Shown in pieces: positions 16,032-24,122 of a stretch of 34,024 nt of DNA. Numbering within the stretch: position 1 is the first letter of the stretch; every line of letters starts with the position of its first letter. The stretch comes from JAFIHK01 sp041441455. Its GTDB lineage: Bacteria; Bacteroidota; Bacteroidia; Bacteroidales; UBA932. The stretch covers positions 1-34,024 of the forward strand of contig JASDTB010000007.1 of the NCBI GenBank assembly GCA_041441455.1, read 5' to 3'. A model generated the notes under the pieces. That model had not been told where the DNA came from. It saw only the letters and a program-made list of their open reading frames with translations, and did no database searches. A program made the position numbers and the translations under genes.

Positions 16032-17360
16032 CTAGTCCTGGTATATTTTTACATTATCGGCATTGAGCCTAACTATTGCCCATTGTCTCAATTTCTCTTT
16101 CTGAGATGTTGAGATTGGTTTTTTCCATTTTGCTACAATGATAACAATTTTTCCTTTTCCCTTCTCTTTTGTTGTGTCTGTAGCTGAGGCAAAAGTTGCA
16201 TACTCAAGACCTGGATAATTAATGTTAATCTCGGCTTCGAGCTGTTTATTATCTATTTGAGTCCCTTTTAGAGCATTTATTTCAGTTTTAAGACTGTCAA
16301 TTTTTCTATTTTTCTGTTCAATGTTCTCTTCTGTTCTATCGAATAGTGCCTTTAATGTCTCACCCTTTTCACTCTCAACTTTCCCGAAGATGCTCTGCTT
16401 TAGCACAATATTCTCCTTCTTAATTTTATGTCTTTCTGCGGATTTAAAGATAGTTTCTCTCTCTGCTTCTGTTAAAGGAGCTCCCGCATAAGTAATCTCT
16501 AATTTAAATGGTTCTGAGTTTACATTTGCAGTATGACCAATAATATATTTGTCAGAAAAATTTCTGTTTTCAGCAACAACTGCAGACGCATTCAAACTAA
16601 ATCGACTCTCTCTAACGACCATTACAGCTGTATAGATACTTGGTACTATCATGATGATTGCGAAAATTGACACCGATCTTCTTACCTTTTTCTGTTTAAT
16701 TGGATCGGCTAGCTTAACATATGGAAACTTTAAATAGCGGACAACGACAAAGGTGGCAAGTGAAATAAAGAAAGAGTTGATGAAAAACAGATAGATAGCT
16801 CCAATAAAAAATTTAAAATTCAGACTTGCGATTCCAAAACCGGCTGTGCATAATGGAGGCATAAGCGCAGTAGCAATTGCGACACCGGCAATAACAGTCC
16901 CTTTCTCTTTTCTAGAGCCCTCAACTATACCTGCGAGCCCGCCAAAAAATGCAATAAAGACATCATAGATAGTGGGTTTTGTTCTCGCCAATAGTTCGGT
17001 AGGCTCTTCTAGTGTCAACGGAGAGATGGCGAAAAAGGCAGACGAAGCAATTAGACTAATTGCTACCATGATTGCAAGATTTTTCAAGGAGCGCTTGAGC
17101 AATTCAGAATCGTTAATCCCAACTGATAAGCCAGCGCCAATAATCGGCCCCATTAGAGGAGAGATTAACATAGCTCCAATTATAACTGGAATCGAATTGA
17201 CATTAAGTCCAACCGAAGCAACAATGATTGCAAATGCAAGGATCCAGACATTGGGCCCTTTAAAATCTATACCTTTTTTGATGTTCTCGATCGTTCCAGG
17301 AATGTCCACATGGTCCGAGAAATTTACTACAGACTTGATCTGACTGAAGAAAGTTGACAT
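16032..17360 (-). CDS. DUF389 multi-pass membrane protein
   Basis: 442 aa. Residues about 35-245 form a DUF389 membrane domain with several hydrophobic helices and the signatures IIGAMLISPLMGPIIGAG, FFGGLAGIVEGSRKEKGTVIAGVAIATALMPPLC (a stretch from about residue 138) and FINSFFISLATF. The C-terminal third (about 270-442) is soluble, with a coiled-coil-like segment near 340-365. Function of DUF389 proteins is unknown; a transport role is often guessed from the membrane fold. First gene of the DUF389-capA-phoH operon, with a candidate promoter directly upstream. Confidence 0.88.
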   Translation of the reverse strand: MSTFFSQIKSVVNFSDHVDIPGTIENIKKGIDFKGPNVWILAFAIIVASVGLNVNSIPVIIGAMLISPLMGPIIGAGLSVGINDSELLKRSLKNLAIMVAISLIASSAFFAISPLTLEEPTELLARTKPTIYDVFIAFFGGLAGIVEGSRKEKGTVIAGVAIATALMPPLCTAGFGIASLNFKFFIGAIYLFFINSFFISLATFVVVRYLKFPYVKLADPIKQKKVRRSVSIFAIIMIVPSIYTAVMVVRESRFSLNASAVVAENRNFSDKYIIGHTANVNSEPFKLEITYAGAPLTEAERETIFKSAERHKIKKENIVLKQSIFGKVESEKGETLKALFDRTEENIEQKNRKIDSLKTEINALKGTQIDNKQLEAEININYPGLEYATFASATDTTKEKGKGKIVIIVAKWKKPISTSQKEKLRQWAIVRLNADNVKIYQD

Positions 17361-17387
17361 GACTTGTGTGTTTTGATGTAGCTAATG

Positions 17388-17420
17388 TAAATATACATTT
17401 ATTTTTGACTTATCCCCAAA
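17388..17420 (-). promoter_or_regulatory. Candidate promoter of the DUF389-capA-phoH operon
   Basis: Minus strand: TTTG (17420-17417), 21 bases, TATATTTA (17395-17388), which is one mismatch from the TAnnTTTG -7 element. The transcript would begin about 20 bases before the ATG at 17360. It overlaps the promoter of the divergent SPOR gene. Confidence 0.45.
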
Positions 17421-17433
17421 ATAGTTACTTTTG
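17404..17433 (+). promoter_or_regulatory. Bacteroidota-type promoter of the SPOR-gcvT cluster
   Basis: TTTG (17404-17407), 18 bases, TACTTTTG (17426-17433), both elements matching the Bacteroidota consensus, with a predicted transcription start about 25 bases before the ATG at 17467. The best promoter match in the window. Confidence 0.65.
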
Positions 17434-17466
17434 TAAGAATAGAATCTCCTTTAAACATCGTTTATC

Positions 17467-18144
17467 ATGAAAAGCATCAGGTTGGTTATCATTCTCATAA
17501 TCACAGCGGTGAGCGTAAGTAGTTGTGATTGGCTAAGATCAAAACTCGGAATGGAGACATCCGAAGATTTAGAGGCAATCAAGCAGGCAGCCGAAAGAAG
17601 ATCCGAAGAGCAGAGAATTATCGATTCAATTAAACTTGCTCAAAGGGATACAATGATCGTTGGAGACACATCGTCTGCAATCTTAAATCCTTATACAGGA
17701 GTGGATTCATCTGCTAATCAGCAGCAAAAAGCAGACAAAAAGCAGACTGCTACTCAGCAAAAACCGCAAAGTACACAGCAAAAACCTCAGGCTGTTCAAC
17801 AACAGTCTACACAACAAAAGCCTCAAGCTGTCACTCAATCAAAGCAGCAGGTACAGCCGCAAAAGTCTGCGCCAATCGTCAATAATTCTGCGGATTATAA
17901 GTTTTATGTGATTGCAGGAAGTTTTAAAGAGGATGCAAATGCACAAAAAATGGTGAATTATCTTAAAAAAGGTAATTTTAAACCAATCGTACTTAACTTC
18001 AAAAATGGCTTTAAGGTTGTAGCCTCAGGCGGATTCAACAACGCAAATGACGCATATAACGAGAGACGGAAGTTATTAGAGTATGACTTCTCTCCAGAAG
18101 ATGTTTGGATTTATGACATTAATCAAAAACTACATATAAAGTAA
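17467..18144 (+). CDS. SPOR-domain lipoprotein
   Basis: 225 aa. A lipoprotein signal (SVSSC, Cys20) is followed by a charged helical stretch (about 30-62), a Gln/Pro/Lys-rich linker of imperfect QQKPQ-type repeats (about 85-133), and a C-terminal SPOR domain (about 143-220) with YKFYVIAGSFKEDANAQKMV, NFKPIVLNFKNGFKVVASG and NNANDAYNERRKL. SPOR domains bind denuded peptidoglycan glycans and often direct proteins to the division septum, so this is probably a periplasmic cell-wall-binding lipoprotein. It is followed 4 bases later by gcvT; the two jobs are unrelated, so linkage is likely only transcriptional. Confidence 0.9.
   Translation: MKSIRLVIILIITAVSVSSCDWLRSKLGMETSEDLEAIKQAAERRSEEQRIIDSIKLAQRDTMIVGDTSSAILNPYTGVDSSANQQQKADKKQTATQQKPQSTQQKPQAVQQQSTQQKPQAVTQSKQQVQPQKSAPIVNNSADYKFYVIAGSFKEDANAQKMVNYLKKGNFKPIVLNFKNGFKVVASGGFNNANDAYNERRKLLEYDFSPEDVWIYDINQKLHIK
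17719..17856 (+). repeat. Degenerate repeats coding for the Gln/Pro linker of the SPOR protein
   Basis: Imperfect CAGCAAAAACC(G/T)CA-like units encode repeated QQKPQ(S/A) blocks. The codon pattern varies between copies, so it is old rather than freshly expanded, but length variation is plausible. Confidence 0.6.
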
Positions 18145-18148
18145 TATT

Positions 18149-19255
18149 ATGAAAACAACTGCATTTACTGCAAAGCACATCGAAAGAGGCGCTAGAATGG
18201 TTCCTTTTGCCGGGTATAACATGCCCGTTGAATATATTGGTATTAACGAAGAGCATAATCACGTGAGAAACTCGGTAGGAGTATTTGATGTTTCGCACAT
18301 GGGAGAGATTTGGGTTAAAGGTCCAAAAGCCCTTGCTTTTGTTCAATATACTACATCAAACGACGCCGCAGTTCTTACTCCAGGAAAGGTTCAATACTCT
18401 TGTTTCCCTAACGGAAAAGGCGGTATTGTTGATGATCTTTTAGTTTATTGTATAGACAGCGAAACATATCTTCTAGTTGTGAACGCTGCTAATATTGATA
18501 AAGACTGGAATCACCTTTGTTCAATTGCTCCAAAATTTGGACTAACTCCAGGAAAAGAGCTTTACAACGCTTCTGAAGAGATTTGCCAATTAGCAGTTCA
18601 AGGTCCTCTTGCACTTAAGGTTATTCAAAGAATCTGTGATCAAGAGATTGAGAATATGGAGTACTATACGTTCAAGAAGCTGACTGTTGCAGGTATTCCA
18701 AACGCAATTTTATCTACAACCGGTTATACAGGTTCGGGTGGATGCGAAATATATGTTGCTAACGAAGATGGCGAAAAACTATGGAATGCTGTTTTTGAAG
18801 CAGGTAAAGAGGAGGGAATTATGCCAATAGGTTTAGGCGCTCGCGATACTCTTCGCTTAGAGATGGGATTCTGCCTATATGGTAATGATATCGACGATAC
18901 AACTTCTTCTATTGAAGCTGGCTTAGGTTGGATTACTAAGTTCAGCGAAGCAAAAGGTGACTTTTTGGATAAAGAGTTGCTTCTAAGACATAAAGAGCAA
19001 GGTGTTGCCAGAAAATTAGTTGGTTTCGAACTACTAGACAGAGGTATTCCAAGACATGGATATGTTGTTTGTGACCAGTCTGGCACAGAGATTGGAGTTG
19101 TGACATCTGGAACAATGGGCCCTGCAGTTAAAAAGGCAGTAGGTATGGCATATGTTGCAACAGCTTTTGCAAAAGCAGAGACTGAAATCTTTATAAAAGT
19201 AAGAGATAAACTGCTTAAAGCTAAGGTTGTTAAAATGCCTTTCTATAAAAAATAG
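18149..19255 (+). CDS. gcvT: Aminomethyltransferase, glycine cleavage system T protein
   Basis: 368 aa, full length. Transfers the methylene group from the aminomethyl-lipoyl H protein to tetrahydrofolate, releasing ammonia. Seen: RMVPFAGYNMPVEY, SVGVFDVSHMGEIWVKG, VDDLLVYCIDSETYLLVVNAANIDKD, STTGYTGSGGCEIYV, GLGARDTLRLEMGFCLYGNDID and a C-terminal barrel domain with GFELLDRGIPRHGY and VTSGTMGPAVKKAVGMAYV. gcvH and gcvP are not in the window, so the system is scattered in this genome. The gene lies 4 bases after the SPOR gene and 4 bases before the small PAS gene. Confidence 0.96.
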   Translation: MKTTAFTAKHIERGARMVPFAGYNMPVEYIGINEEHNHVRNSVGVFDVSHMGEIWVKGPKALAFVQYTTSNDAAVLTPGKVQYSCFPNGKGGIVDDLLVYCIDSETYLLVVNAANIDKDWNHLCSIAPKFGLTPGKELYNASEEICQLAVQGPLALKVIQRICDQEIENMEYYTFKKLTVAGIPNAILSTTGYTGSGGCEIYVANEDGEKLWNAVFEAGKEEGIMPIGLGARDTLRLEMGFCLYGNDIDDTTSSIEAGLGWITKFSEAKGDFLDKELLLRHKEQGVARKLVGFELLDRGIPRHGYVVCDQSGTEIGVVTSGTMGPAVKKAVGMAYVATAFAKAETEIFIKVRDKLLKAKVVKMPFYKK

Positions 19256-19259
19256 TTGA

Positions 19260-19595
19260 ATGGAAAAATTTGATTGGGCAGAAGAGATCGGATGCGGAGT
19301 AACTGTTAGCGATCTTGATTCTGTAGTAATATATCAAAATAAGAGAGCCCGTAAGATTTTCGAATCTTACGGGAATCTTATTGGAAAGAACCTTAAAGAT
19401 TGTCATGGTGCAAAATCATGGGAGATGATTCAACGTTTTCTCGAAACAGGGGAATCAAACTCTTATACGATTGAGAAAAATGGTGTAAAAAAATTAATTC
19501 ATCAGACTCCTTGGATGAAAGATGGAAAGATTGCGGGTTTAGTTGAGTTTTCAATTGAGATTCCATTTGAGATGCCCCATTTTGTGAGAAAATAA
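19260..19595 (+). CDS. Small stand-alone PAS-domain protein
   Basis: 111 aa that are essentially one PAS fold: a start like other PAS domains (ITVSDLDSVVIY-type, here VTVSDLDSVVIYQNKRARKI), the GNLIGKNLKDCH helix and connector, and final strands VKKLIHQTPWMKDGKIAGLV. No kinase, cyclase or DNA-binding domain is attached and there is no signal peptide. It may bind a small ligand or haem, or act as a partner for another protein, but no function can be assigned. Located between gcvT (4-base gap) and a glyoxalase-like gene (28-base gap). An 11-bp perfect hairpin lies within its coding sequence. Confidence 0.8.
   Translation: MEKFDWAEEIGCGVTVSDLDSVVIYQNKRARKIFESYGNLIGKNLKDCHGAKSWEMIQRFLETGESNSYTIEKNGVKKLIHQTPWMKDGKIAGLVEFSIEIPFEMPHFVRK
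19348..19373 (+). repeat. Perfect 11-bp inverted repeat with TTCG loop inside the PAS gene
   Basis: CCCGTAAGATT (19348-19358), loop TTCG (19359-19362), AATCTTACGGG (19363-19373). In RNA of either strand this is a strong hairpin. No T-run follows on either strand. Confidence 0.85.
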
Positions 19596-19623
19596 TACCA
19601 AAGATTATCATAGTAAATAGAAG

Positions 19624-19995
19624 ATGTCAACTTTTAAATTTGTTCATAATAATATAAACGTTAAAGACTTAGCAAAGAGTATCGAGTTTTACGACAAAGC
19701 ATTAGGTCTAAAAGAGGTGAGAAGAATAGAGCCTGCAGACGGTTCGTTTATTATCGTCTACCTATCGGACAATCAAACAACTCATCAATTAGAACTTACA
19801 TGGTTGAGAGATTGGGATCGCCCTTATAACCTTGGAGACAATGAGTTTCACCTTGCTTTCAGAACCGACGACTTCGATCAAGCTCATAAACTTCACGAAG
19901 AGATGGGCTGCATTTGCTATGAAAATCCACAAATGGGTATCTATTTTATTTCCGATCCAGACGGTTACTGGCTCGAGGTTCTACCATCTAGATAA
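19624..19995 (+). CDS. Glyoxalase I-like VOC metalloenzyme
   Basis: 123 aa, single vicinal-oxygen-chelate domain closely resembling lactoylglutathione lyase (GloA). All four metal ligands can be placed: His8 (FKFVHNN), Glu57 (HQLELTW), His76 (NEFHLAF) and Glu118 (YWLEVLP); SDPDGYW is also family-typical. GloA converts the hemithioacetal of methylglyoxal and glutathione to S-lactoylglutathione. Many Bacteroidota lack glutathione, so the thiol cofactor or even the substrate may differ; I therefore give no gene symbol. It is followed 10 bases later by the M28 peptidase gene. Confidence 0.88.
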   Translation: MSTFKFVHNNINVKDLAKSIEFYDKALGLKEVRRIEPADGSFIIVYLSDNQTTHQLELTWLRDWDRPYNLGDNEFHLAFRTDDFDQAHKLHEEMGCICYENPQMGIYFISDPDGYWLEVLPSR

Positions 19996-20005
19996 AATTA
20001 AAATC

Positions 20006-21319
20006 ATGAAAACAGTATTTAAGAATCTATTCCAATCACTCCTGCTAGCAGCTCTTTTATTAGCTCCTGCTTCGCTTTTCTCTCAGACAGAAATTCAGGA
20101 TGCTCTGAAAAGGCATGTAAATGTTCTGACAGCAGACTCATTAATGGGGAGAAGAGGTGGCTCCGAAGGTGAAAAAAAGGCAGCTGACTACATCTCAAAG
20201 AGGATGCAGGAATATGGTCTTACACTGTTTTTTCCAGGAGAGGGTCAAGATTTCTCTTTTGTCTCTACAAAAGGAGATACGATATATTCTCGCAACATTT
20301 TAGGTATAGTAGAAGGAACTGATAAAAGTTTAAAAAACGAATATATAGTTGTTGGAGCTCATATGGATCATCTCGGATACGAGACGATTAAATATAATGG
20401 AAGAGACTCTGTTATGATATACAGAGGTGCAGATGATAATGCTTCGGGAGTTGCCTGTATGTTAGAGATAGCTAAAATGGTGTCTGAAAGACGGATTCTG
20501 TTCAAAAGATCTGTGATCTTTGTTGCATTTGGTGCTGAGGAGAGCGGAATGACTGGTTCGTGGTACTTTGTGAATAGAGCCTTTAAACAAAAAGATAAGA
20601 TTCACTTTATGCTTAATCTCGATATGGTTGGACGCTCTGGTGGATTAAATCGTCCTACTCTTTATACGGTCCTTCCAAATATTGAGTTGAGCGATATTTA
20701 TAATCAATTAAAAGCTAAGACACTAGTTCTAGATCCTCTGTTTTCGAATAGAGATTATTTCCCTTCTGATCACCAACCTTTCAGTCAGTCAGGTGTTCCT
20801 GTAACCCTTATAACTACCGGCTTACATCGTGAATATCACTCATTGAAAGATACACCATCCCTTCTTGACTATAAGCAAATGGAGGATATTTGCGACTATG
20901 CATTTGCTATGTTACAAACAGTCTCCGACAGATTTGGGATGCTTCGTAGAACTGCATTTGCAACAGATCAGGACAAGAGCGTAGAGACAGGAATCTTTTC
21001 AATTTCTGAAGTGACTTCTCGACCTCAGTTTTTACATGGAGACGAAAGACAATTCTTGAAAAGATGGGTTTATGCCAACATGAAATACCCTGTAGAGGCA
21101 ATCAAAGAGGGCATTCAAGGACGAGTAATAGTTGAGGTTATCATCGAAAAAAATGGAGAGGTTGGAGACGTTAGTGTACTTGAATCTGCAGACTTGTTGC
21201 TTGCTCAAGAGGCAGTAAGGGTAGTAAAGGCATCTCCAAAATGGAAGCCAGCAAAGATAGGTACACAACCAGTTCGCACAAGAATTTCTATACCTATAGA
21301 ATTTCGTCTAAAGAGATAG
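20006..21319 (+). CDS. Exported M28-family zinc aminopeptidase fused to a TonB C-terminal domain
   Basis: 437 aa from ATG 20006 (an upstream in-frame extension runs through the glyoxalase gene and is not real). Residues 1-26 are a signal peptide ending SLFSQ. Residues about 28-320 are an M28 peptidase with all zinc and catalytic residues: His119 (VGAHMDHLG), Asp143 (GADDNASG), Glu178-Glu179 (FGAEES), Asp206 (LNLDMVGR) and His278 (EYHSLKDT). Residues about 338-437 are a TonB C-terminal domain (YPVEAIKEGIQGRVIVEVII, VLESADLLLAQEAVRVVKAS, KWKPAKIGTQPV). The peptidase would be periplasmic. TonB domains normally bind TonB boxes of outer-membrane receptors; no transmembrane helix other than the signal peptide is present, so it is not an energy-coupling TonB. 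The fusion is unusual. Confidence 0.9.
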   Translation: MKTVFKNLFQSLLLAALLLAPASLFSQTEIQDALKRHVNVLTADSLMGRRGGSEGEKKAADYISKRMQEYGLTLFFPGEGQDFSFVSTKGDTIYSRNILGIVEGTDKSLKNEYIVVGAHMDHLGYETIKYNGRDSVMIYRGADDNASGVACMLEIAKMVSERRILFKRSVIFVAFGAEESGMTGSWYFVNRAFKQKDKIHFMLNLDMVGRSGGLNRPTLYTVLPNIELSDIYNQLKAKTLVLDPLFSNRDYFPSDHQPFSQSGVPVTLITTGLHREYHSLKDTPSLLDYKQMEDICDYAFAMLQTVSDRFGMLRRTAFATDQDKSVETGIFSISEVTSRPQFLHGDERQFLKRWVYANMKYPVEAIKEGIQGRVIVEVIIEKNGEVGDVSVLESADLLLAQEAVRVVKASPKWKPAKIGTQPVRTRISIPIEFRLKR

Positions 21320-21335
21320 CTTTTTTTATTATTTT

Positions 21336-21360
21336 TGTCGCTTGTAATCATTAAGCGACA
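21336..21360 (+). promoter_or_regulatory. Inverted repeat in the leuS leader reaching the start codon
   Basis: TGTCGCTT (21336-21343) and AAGCGACA (21353-21360) form a perfect 8-bp inverted repeat with a 9-base spacer; the last base is the A of the leuS ATG. A -7-like TATTTTTG (21330-21337) overlaps the left arm. It could be an operator or, in a read-through transcript, a hairpin that hides the start codon. The T-run is upstream, so it is not a terminator. Confidence 0.5.
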
Positions 21361-24122
21361 TGGAGTATAATTTTAACGACATCGAAAAGAGGTGGCAGGC
21401 ATACTGGGCTGCCTCAAAGACATTCAAAGTAGAAGCAGATCCTTCAAAACCAAAATTTTATGTTCTTGACATGTTCCCATATCCATCGGGAGCGGGCCTT
21501 CATGTTGGCCATCCACTGGGATACATAGCAAGCGACATTTTTAGCAGATTCAAAAGGTTGAAAGGATTCAACGTACTCCATCCGATGGGATATGATGCAT
21601 TCGGTTTGCCAGCAGAACAGTATGCAATTCAAACAGGGCAACATCCAGCAACTACAACTGAGAAAAATATAGCCAGATATAGAGAACAACTTGATAGAAT
21701 CGGATTCTCTTATGATTGGAATCGTGAGGTGAGAACATGTGAGCCAGAGTACTATAAATGGACACAATGGGCTTTTATCGAAATGTTTAACCATTGGTAC
21801 AACAATAAAACTCAAAAAGCAGAGAAAATAGAGACTTTAAAGGCTCATTTTGAGCAGTTTGGTTCTTCTCAACTTGATGCAGCTTGTGGTGAATATGAGC
21901 CATTTACTGCTCAAGAGTGGCAGAATTTCGACAAGGCTAAGAAAGAGGAGATCCTAATGCAATTCAGAATAGCATATCTTGGCGAGACCTCTGTTAACTG
22001 GTGTGCCGCTTTGGGTACTGTCTTGGCTAATGATGAGGTAAAAGAGGGGCTTTCGGTTAGAGGCGGACATCCTGTTGAGCAAAAGAAGATGAAACAATGG
22101 CAACTAAGAGTATCTGCTTATGCAGAAAGACTCCTTGCCGACCTAGATAAAGTTGATTGGACCGACTCATTGAAGGAGATGCAGCGTAACTGGATTGGAA
22201 GATCGCAGGGTGCTGAGATGACCTTCAAAGTAAGTAATGGCAGCGAAGATTTCGATATGGTTATCTTCACAACAAGAGCAGACACAGTTTTTGGAGTAAC
22301 ATTTATGGTTTTAGCTCCAGAGAGCGAGTGGGTCTCAATTTTAACAACCTCAGAGCAAAAGAGCGAAGTTGATGAATATTTAAAATTTACAGCTAAGAAG
22401 ACAGAGAGAGAGAGAATGGCTGAGACCAAAAAGGTGACAGGTGTCTTCTCTGGATCATATGCAATCAACCCATTTACAGGTGATAAAATTCCTGTTTGGA
22501 TTTCTGAATATGTGTTAGCTGGTTATGGAACTGGAGCTATTATGGCAGTTCCTGCGCACGATAGTCGTGACTACGCGTTTGCAAGACATTTTAATCTGCC
22601 TATAATTCCTTTAATCGAAGGTTGCGACATTTCGCAAGAGAGCTTTGATGCAAAAGAGGGGGTTATGTGCAATTCTGGTTTCCTTAACGGAATGTCTGTA
22701 AAAGAGGCGATTCCAGCTGCAATTGAAGAGGTGGAGAAGAGAGGATTGGGTAAAAGAAAGATCAATTATAGACTTAGAGATGCAATCTTCTCGCGCCAAA
22801 GATATTGGGGAGAACCATTTCCAATTTACTATAAAGATGGCATAGCTACTCCGCTTCCTTTCGAAAATCTACCATTACAATTGCCAGAAGTTGATAAATT
22901 TTTGCCAACCGAAACAGGCGAACCGCCATTGGCAAGAGCAGAAAACTGGACTTATAACGGATATCCTTTAGAGAAAAGTACAATGCCAGGCTTTGCTGGA
23001 AGTAGTGCATATTTCCTAAGATATATGGATCCTCGCAATACTGAAGCCTTAGTAAGTAAAGAGGCAAATGGCTATTGGAGAAATGTTGACCTCTATATTG
23101 GAGGTACCGAGCATGCAACAGGTCACTTGATCTACTCTCGTTTTTGGAATAAGTTCTTATTCGATATGGGATATATCTGCGAAGAGGAGCCTTTCAAAAA
23201 ATTGATAAACCAAGGAATGATCCAAGGTCGTTCTAACTTTGTATATAGAGTTAAGGGTACTAATAAATTTGTCTCACTTGGACTAAAAGAAAAATACGAT
23301 ACTACAGAGATACATGTTGATGTGAATATTGTTACAAATGACAGACTCGACATGGAGGCTTTCAAAGCTTGGATGCCAGAGTATGCCTCTGCAGAATTTG
23401 AATTAGAGAATGGAGAGTATATCTGTGGTTGGGCTGTTGAAAAGATGAGTAAGTCTATGTTCAACGTCGTAAATCCAGATATGATTTGTGAGAACTATGG
23501 TGCAGATACACTAAGAATGTATGAAATGTTCTTAGGTCCACTTGAGCAATCGAAACCTTGGGACACAAAAGGTATTGATGGAGTTCATCGCTTCTTAAAG
23601 AGATTCTGGAGAATGTTCTTCAACAAAGAGGAGTTCTTTGTAAGTAACGAAAAGGCTACTCCTGCAGAGTTGAAATCATTGCATAAACTCATTAAAAAGG
23701 TTGAAGATGATATAGAAAACTTCTCTTTCAATACAAGTATCAGTGCTTTCATGATTGCGCTTAACGAGTTGTCGGAGTTGTCTTGCAACAAGAGAGAGAT
23801 TTTAGAGCCAATGTTGATTCTATTATCTCCATTTGCACCTCATATTGCTGAGGAGTTATGGAACAGACTTGGTAACAAGGAGAGTATAAGCAGTGCTAAG
23901 TTCCCAGAATATAATGCTGCATACACAGTTGAAGATAGTTTTGAATATCCAGTTTCATTCAACGGAAAGTTGAGATTTAAATTGACACTTTCGAGAGGAT
24001 TAACTGTTAAAGAGATTGAAGAGGCTGTAATGGCAGATGAAAATACTTCAAAATATCTTGCAGGAGGCTCTGTTAAAAAAGTGATCATTGTTCCTAACAA
24101 GATTATTAATATCGTTTGCTAA
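21360..24122 (+). CDS. leuS: Leucyl-tRNA synthetase
   Basis: 920 aa, class I synthetase charging tRNA-Leu. Seen: the HIGH-type motif HVGHPLG (residues 48-54), YDAFGLPAEQYA, the CP1 editing domain with TTRADTVFGVTFMVLAPES and YGTGAIMAVPAHDSRDYAFA, the catalytic sequence MDPRNTEALVSKEAN with GGTEHATGHLIYSRFW, and the KMSKS loop at residues 695-699. Between about 158 and 235 there is an extra segment relative to E. coli LeuRS (EKIETLKAHFEQFGSSQL onward), a type of insertion known from Bacteroidota LeuRS. The anticodon-binding C-terminus is present. The stop overlaps the next ATG (TAATG). Confidence 0.97.
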   Translation: MEYNFNDIEKRWQAYWAASKTFKVEADPSKPKFYVLDMFPYPSGAGLHVGHPLGYIASDIFSRFKRLKGFNVLHPMGYDAFGLPAEQYAIQTGQHPATTTEKNIARYREQLDRIGFSYDWNREVRTCEPEYYKWTQWAFIEMFNHWYNNKTQKAEKIETLKAHFEQFGSSQLDAACGEYEPFTAQEWQNFDKAKKEEILMQFRIAYLGETSVNWCAALGTVLANDEVKEGLSVRGGHPVEQKKMKQWQLRVSAYAERLLADLDKVDWTDSLKEMQRNWIGRSQGAEMTFKVSNGSEDFDMVIFTTRADTVFGVTFMVLAPESEWVSILTTSEQKSEVDEYLKFTAKKTERERMAETKKVTGVFSGSYAINPFTGDKIPVWISEYVLAGYGTGAIMAVPAHDSRDYAFARHFNLPIIPLIEGCDISQESFDAKEGVMCNSGFLNGMSVKEAIPAAIEEVEKRGLGKRKINYRLRDAIFSRQRYWGEPFPIYYKDGIATPLPFENLPLQLPEVDKFLPTETGEPPLARAENWTYNGYPLEKSTMPGFAGSSAYFLRYMDPRNTEALVSKEANGYWRNVDLYIGGTEHATGHLIYSRFWNKFLFDMGYICEEEPFKKLINQGMIQGRSNFVYRVKGTNKFVSLGLKEKYDTTEIHVDVNIVTNDRLDMEAFKAWMPEYASAEFELENGEYICGWAVEKMSKSMFNVVNPDMICENYGADTLRMYEMFLGPLEQSKPWDTKGIDGVHRFLKRFWRMFFNKEEFFVSNEKATPAELKSLHKLIKKVEDDIENFSFNTSISAFMIALNELSELSCNKREILEPMLILLSPFAPHIAEELWNRLGNKESISSAKFPEYNAAYTVEDSFEYPVSFNGKLRFKLTLSRGLTVKEIEEAVMADENTSKYLAGGSVKKVIIVPNKIINIVC

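Noticed and set aside
19832..20005. Longer N-terminus for the M28 peptidase, starting inside the glyoxalase gene
   Set aside because: The extension is out of frame with a well-conserved gene, and the ATG at 20006 begins a clear signal peptide.
23132..23464. Minus-strand open frames inside leuS
   Set aside because: Shadows of the synthetase gene; no independent support.
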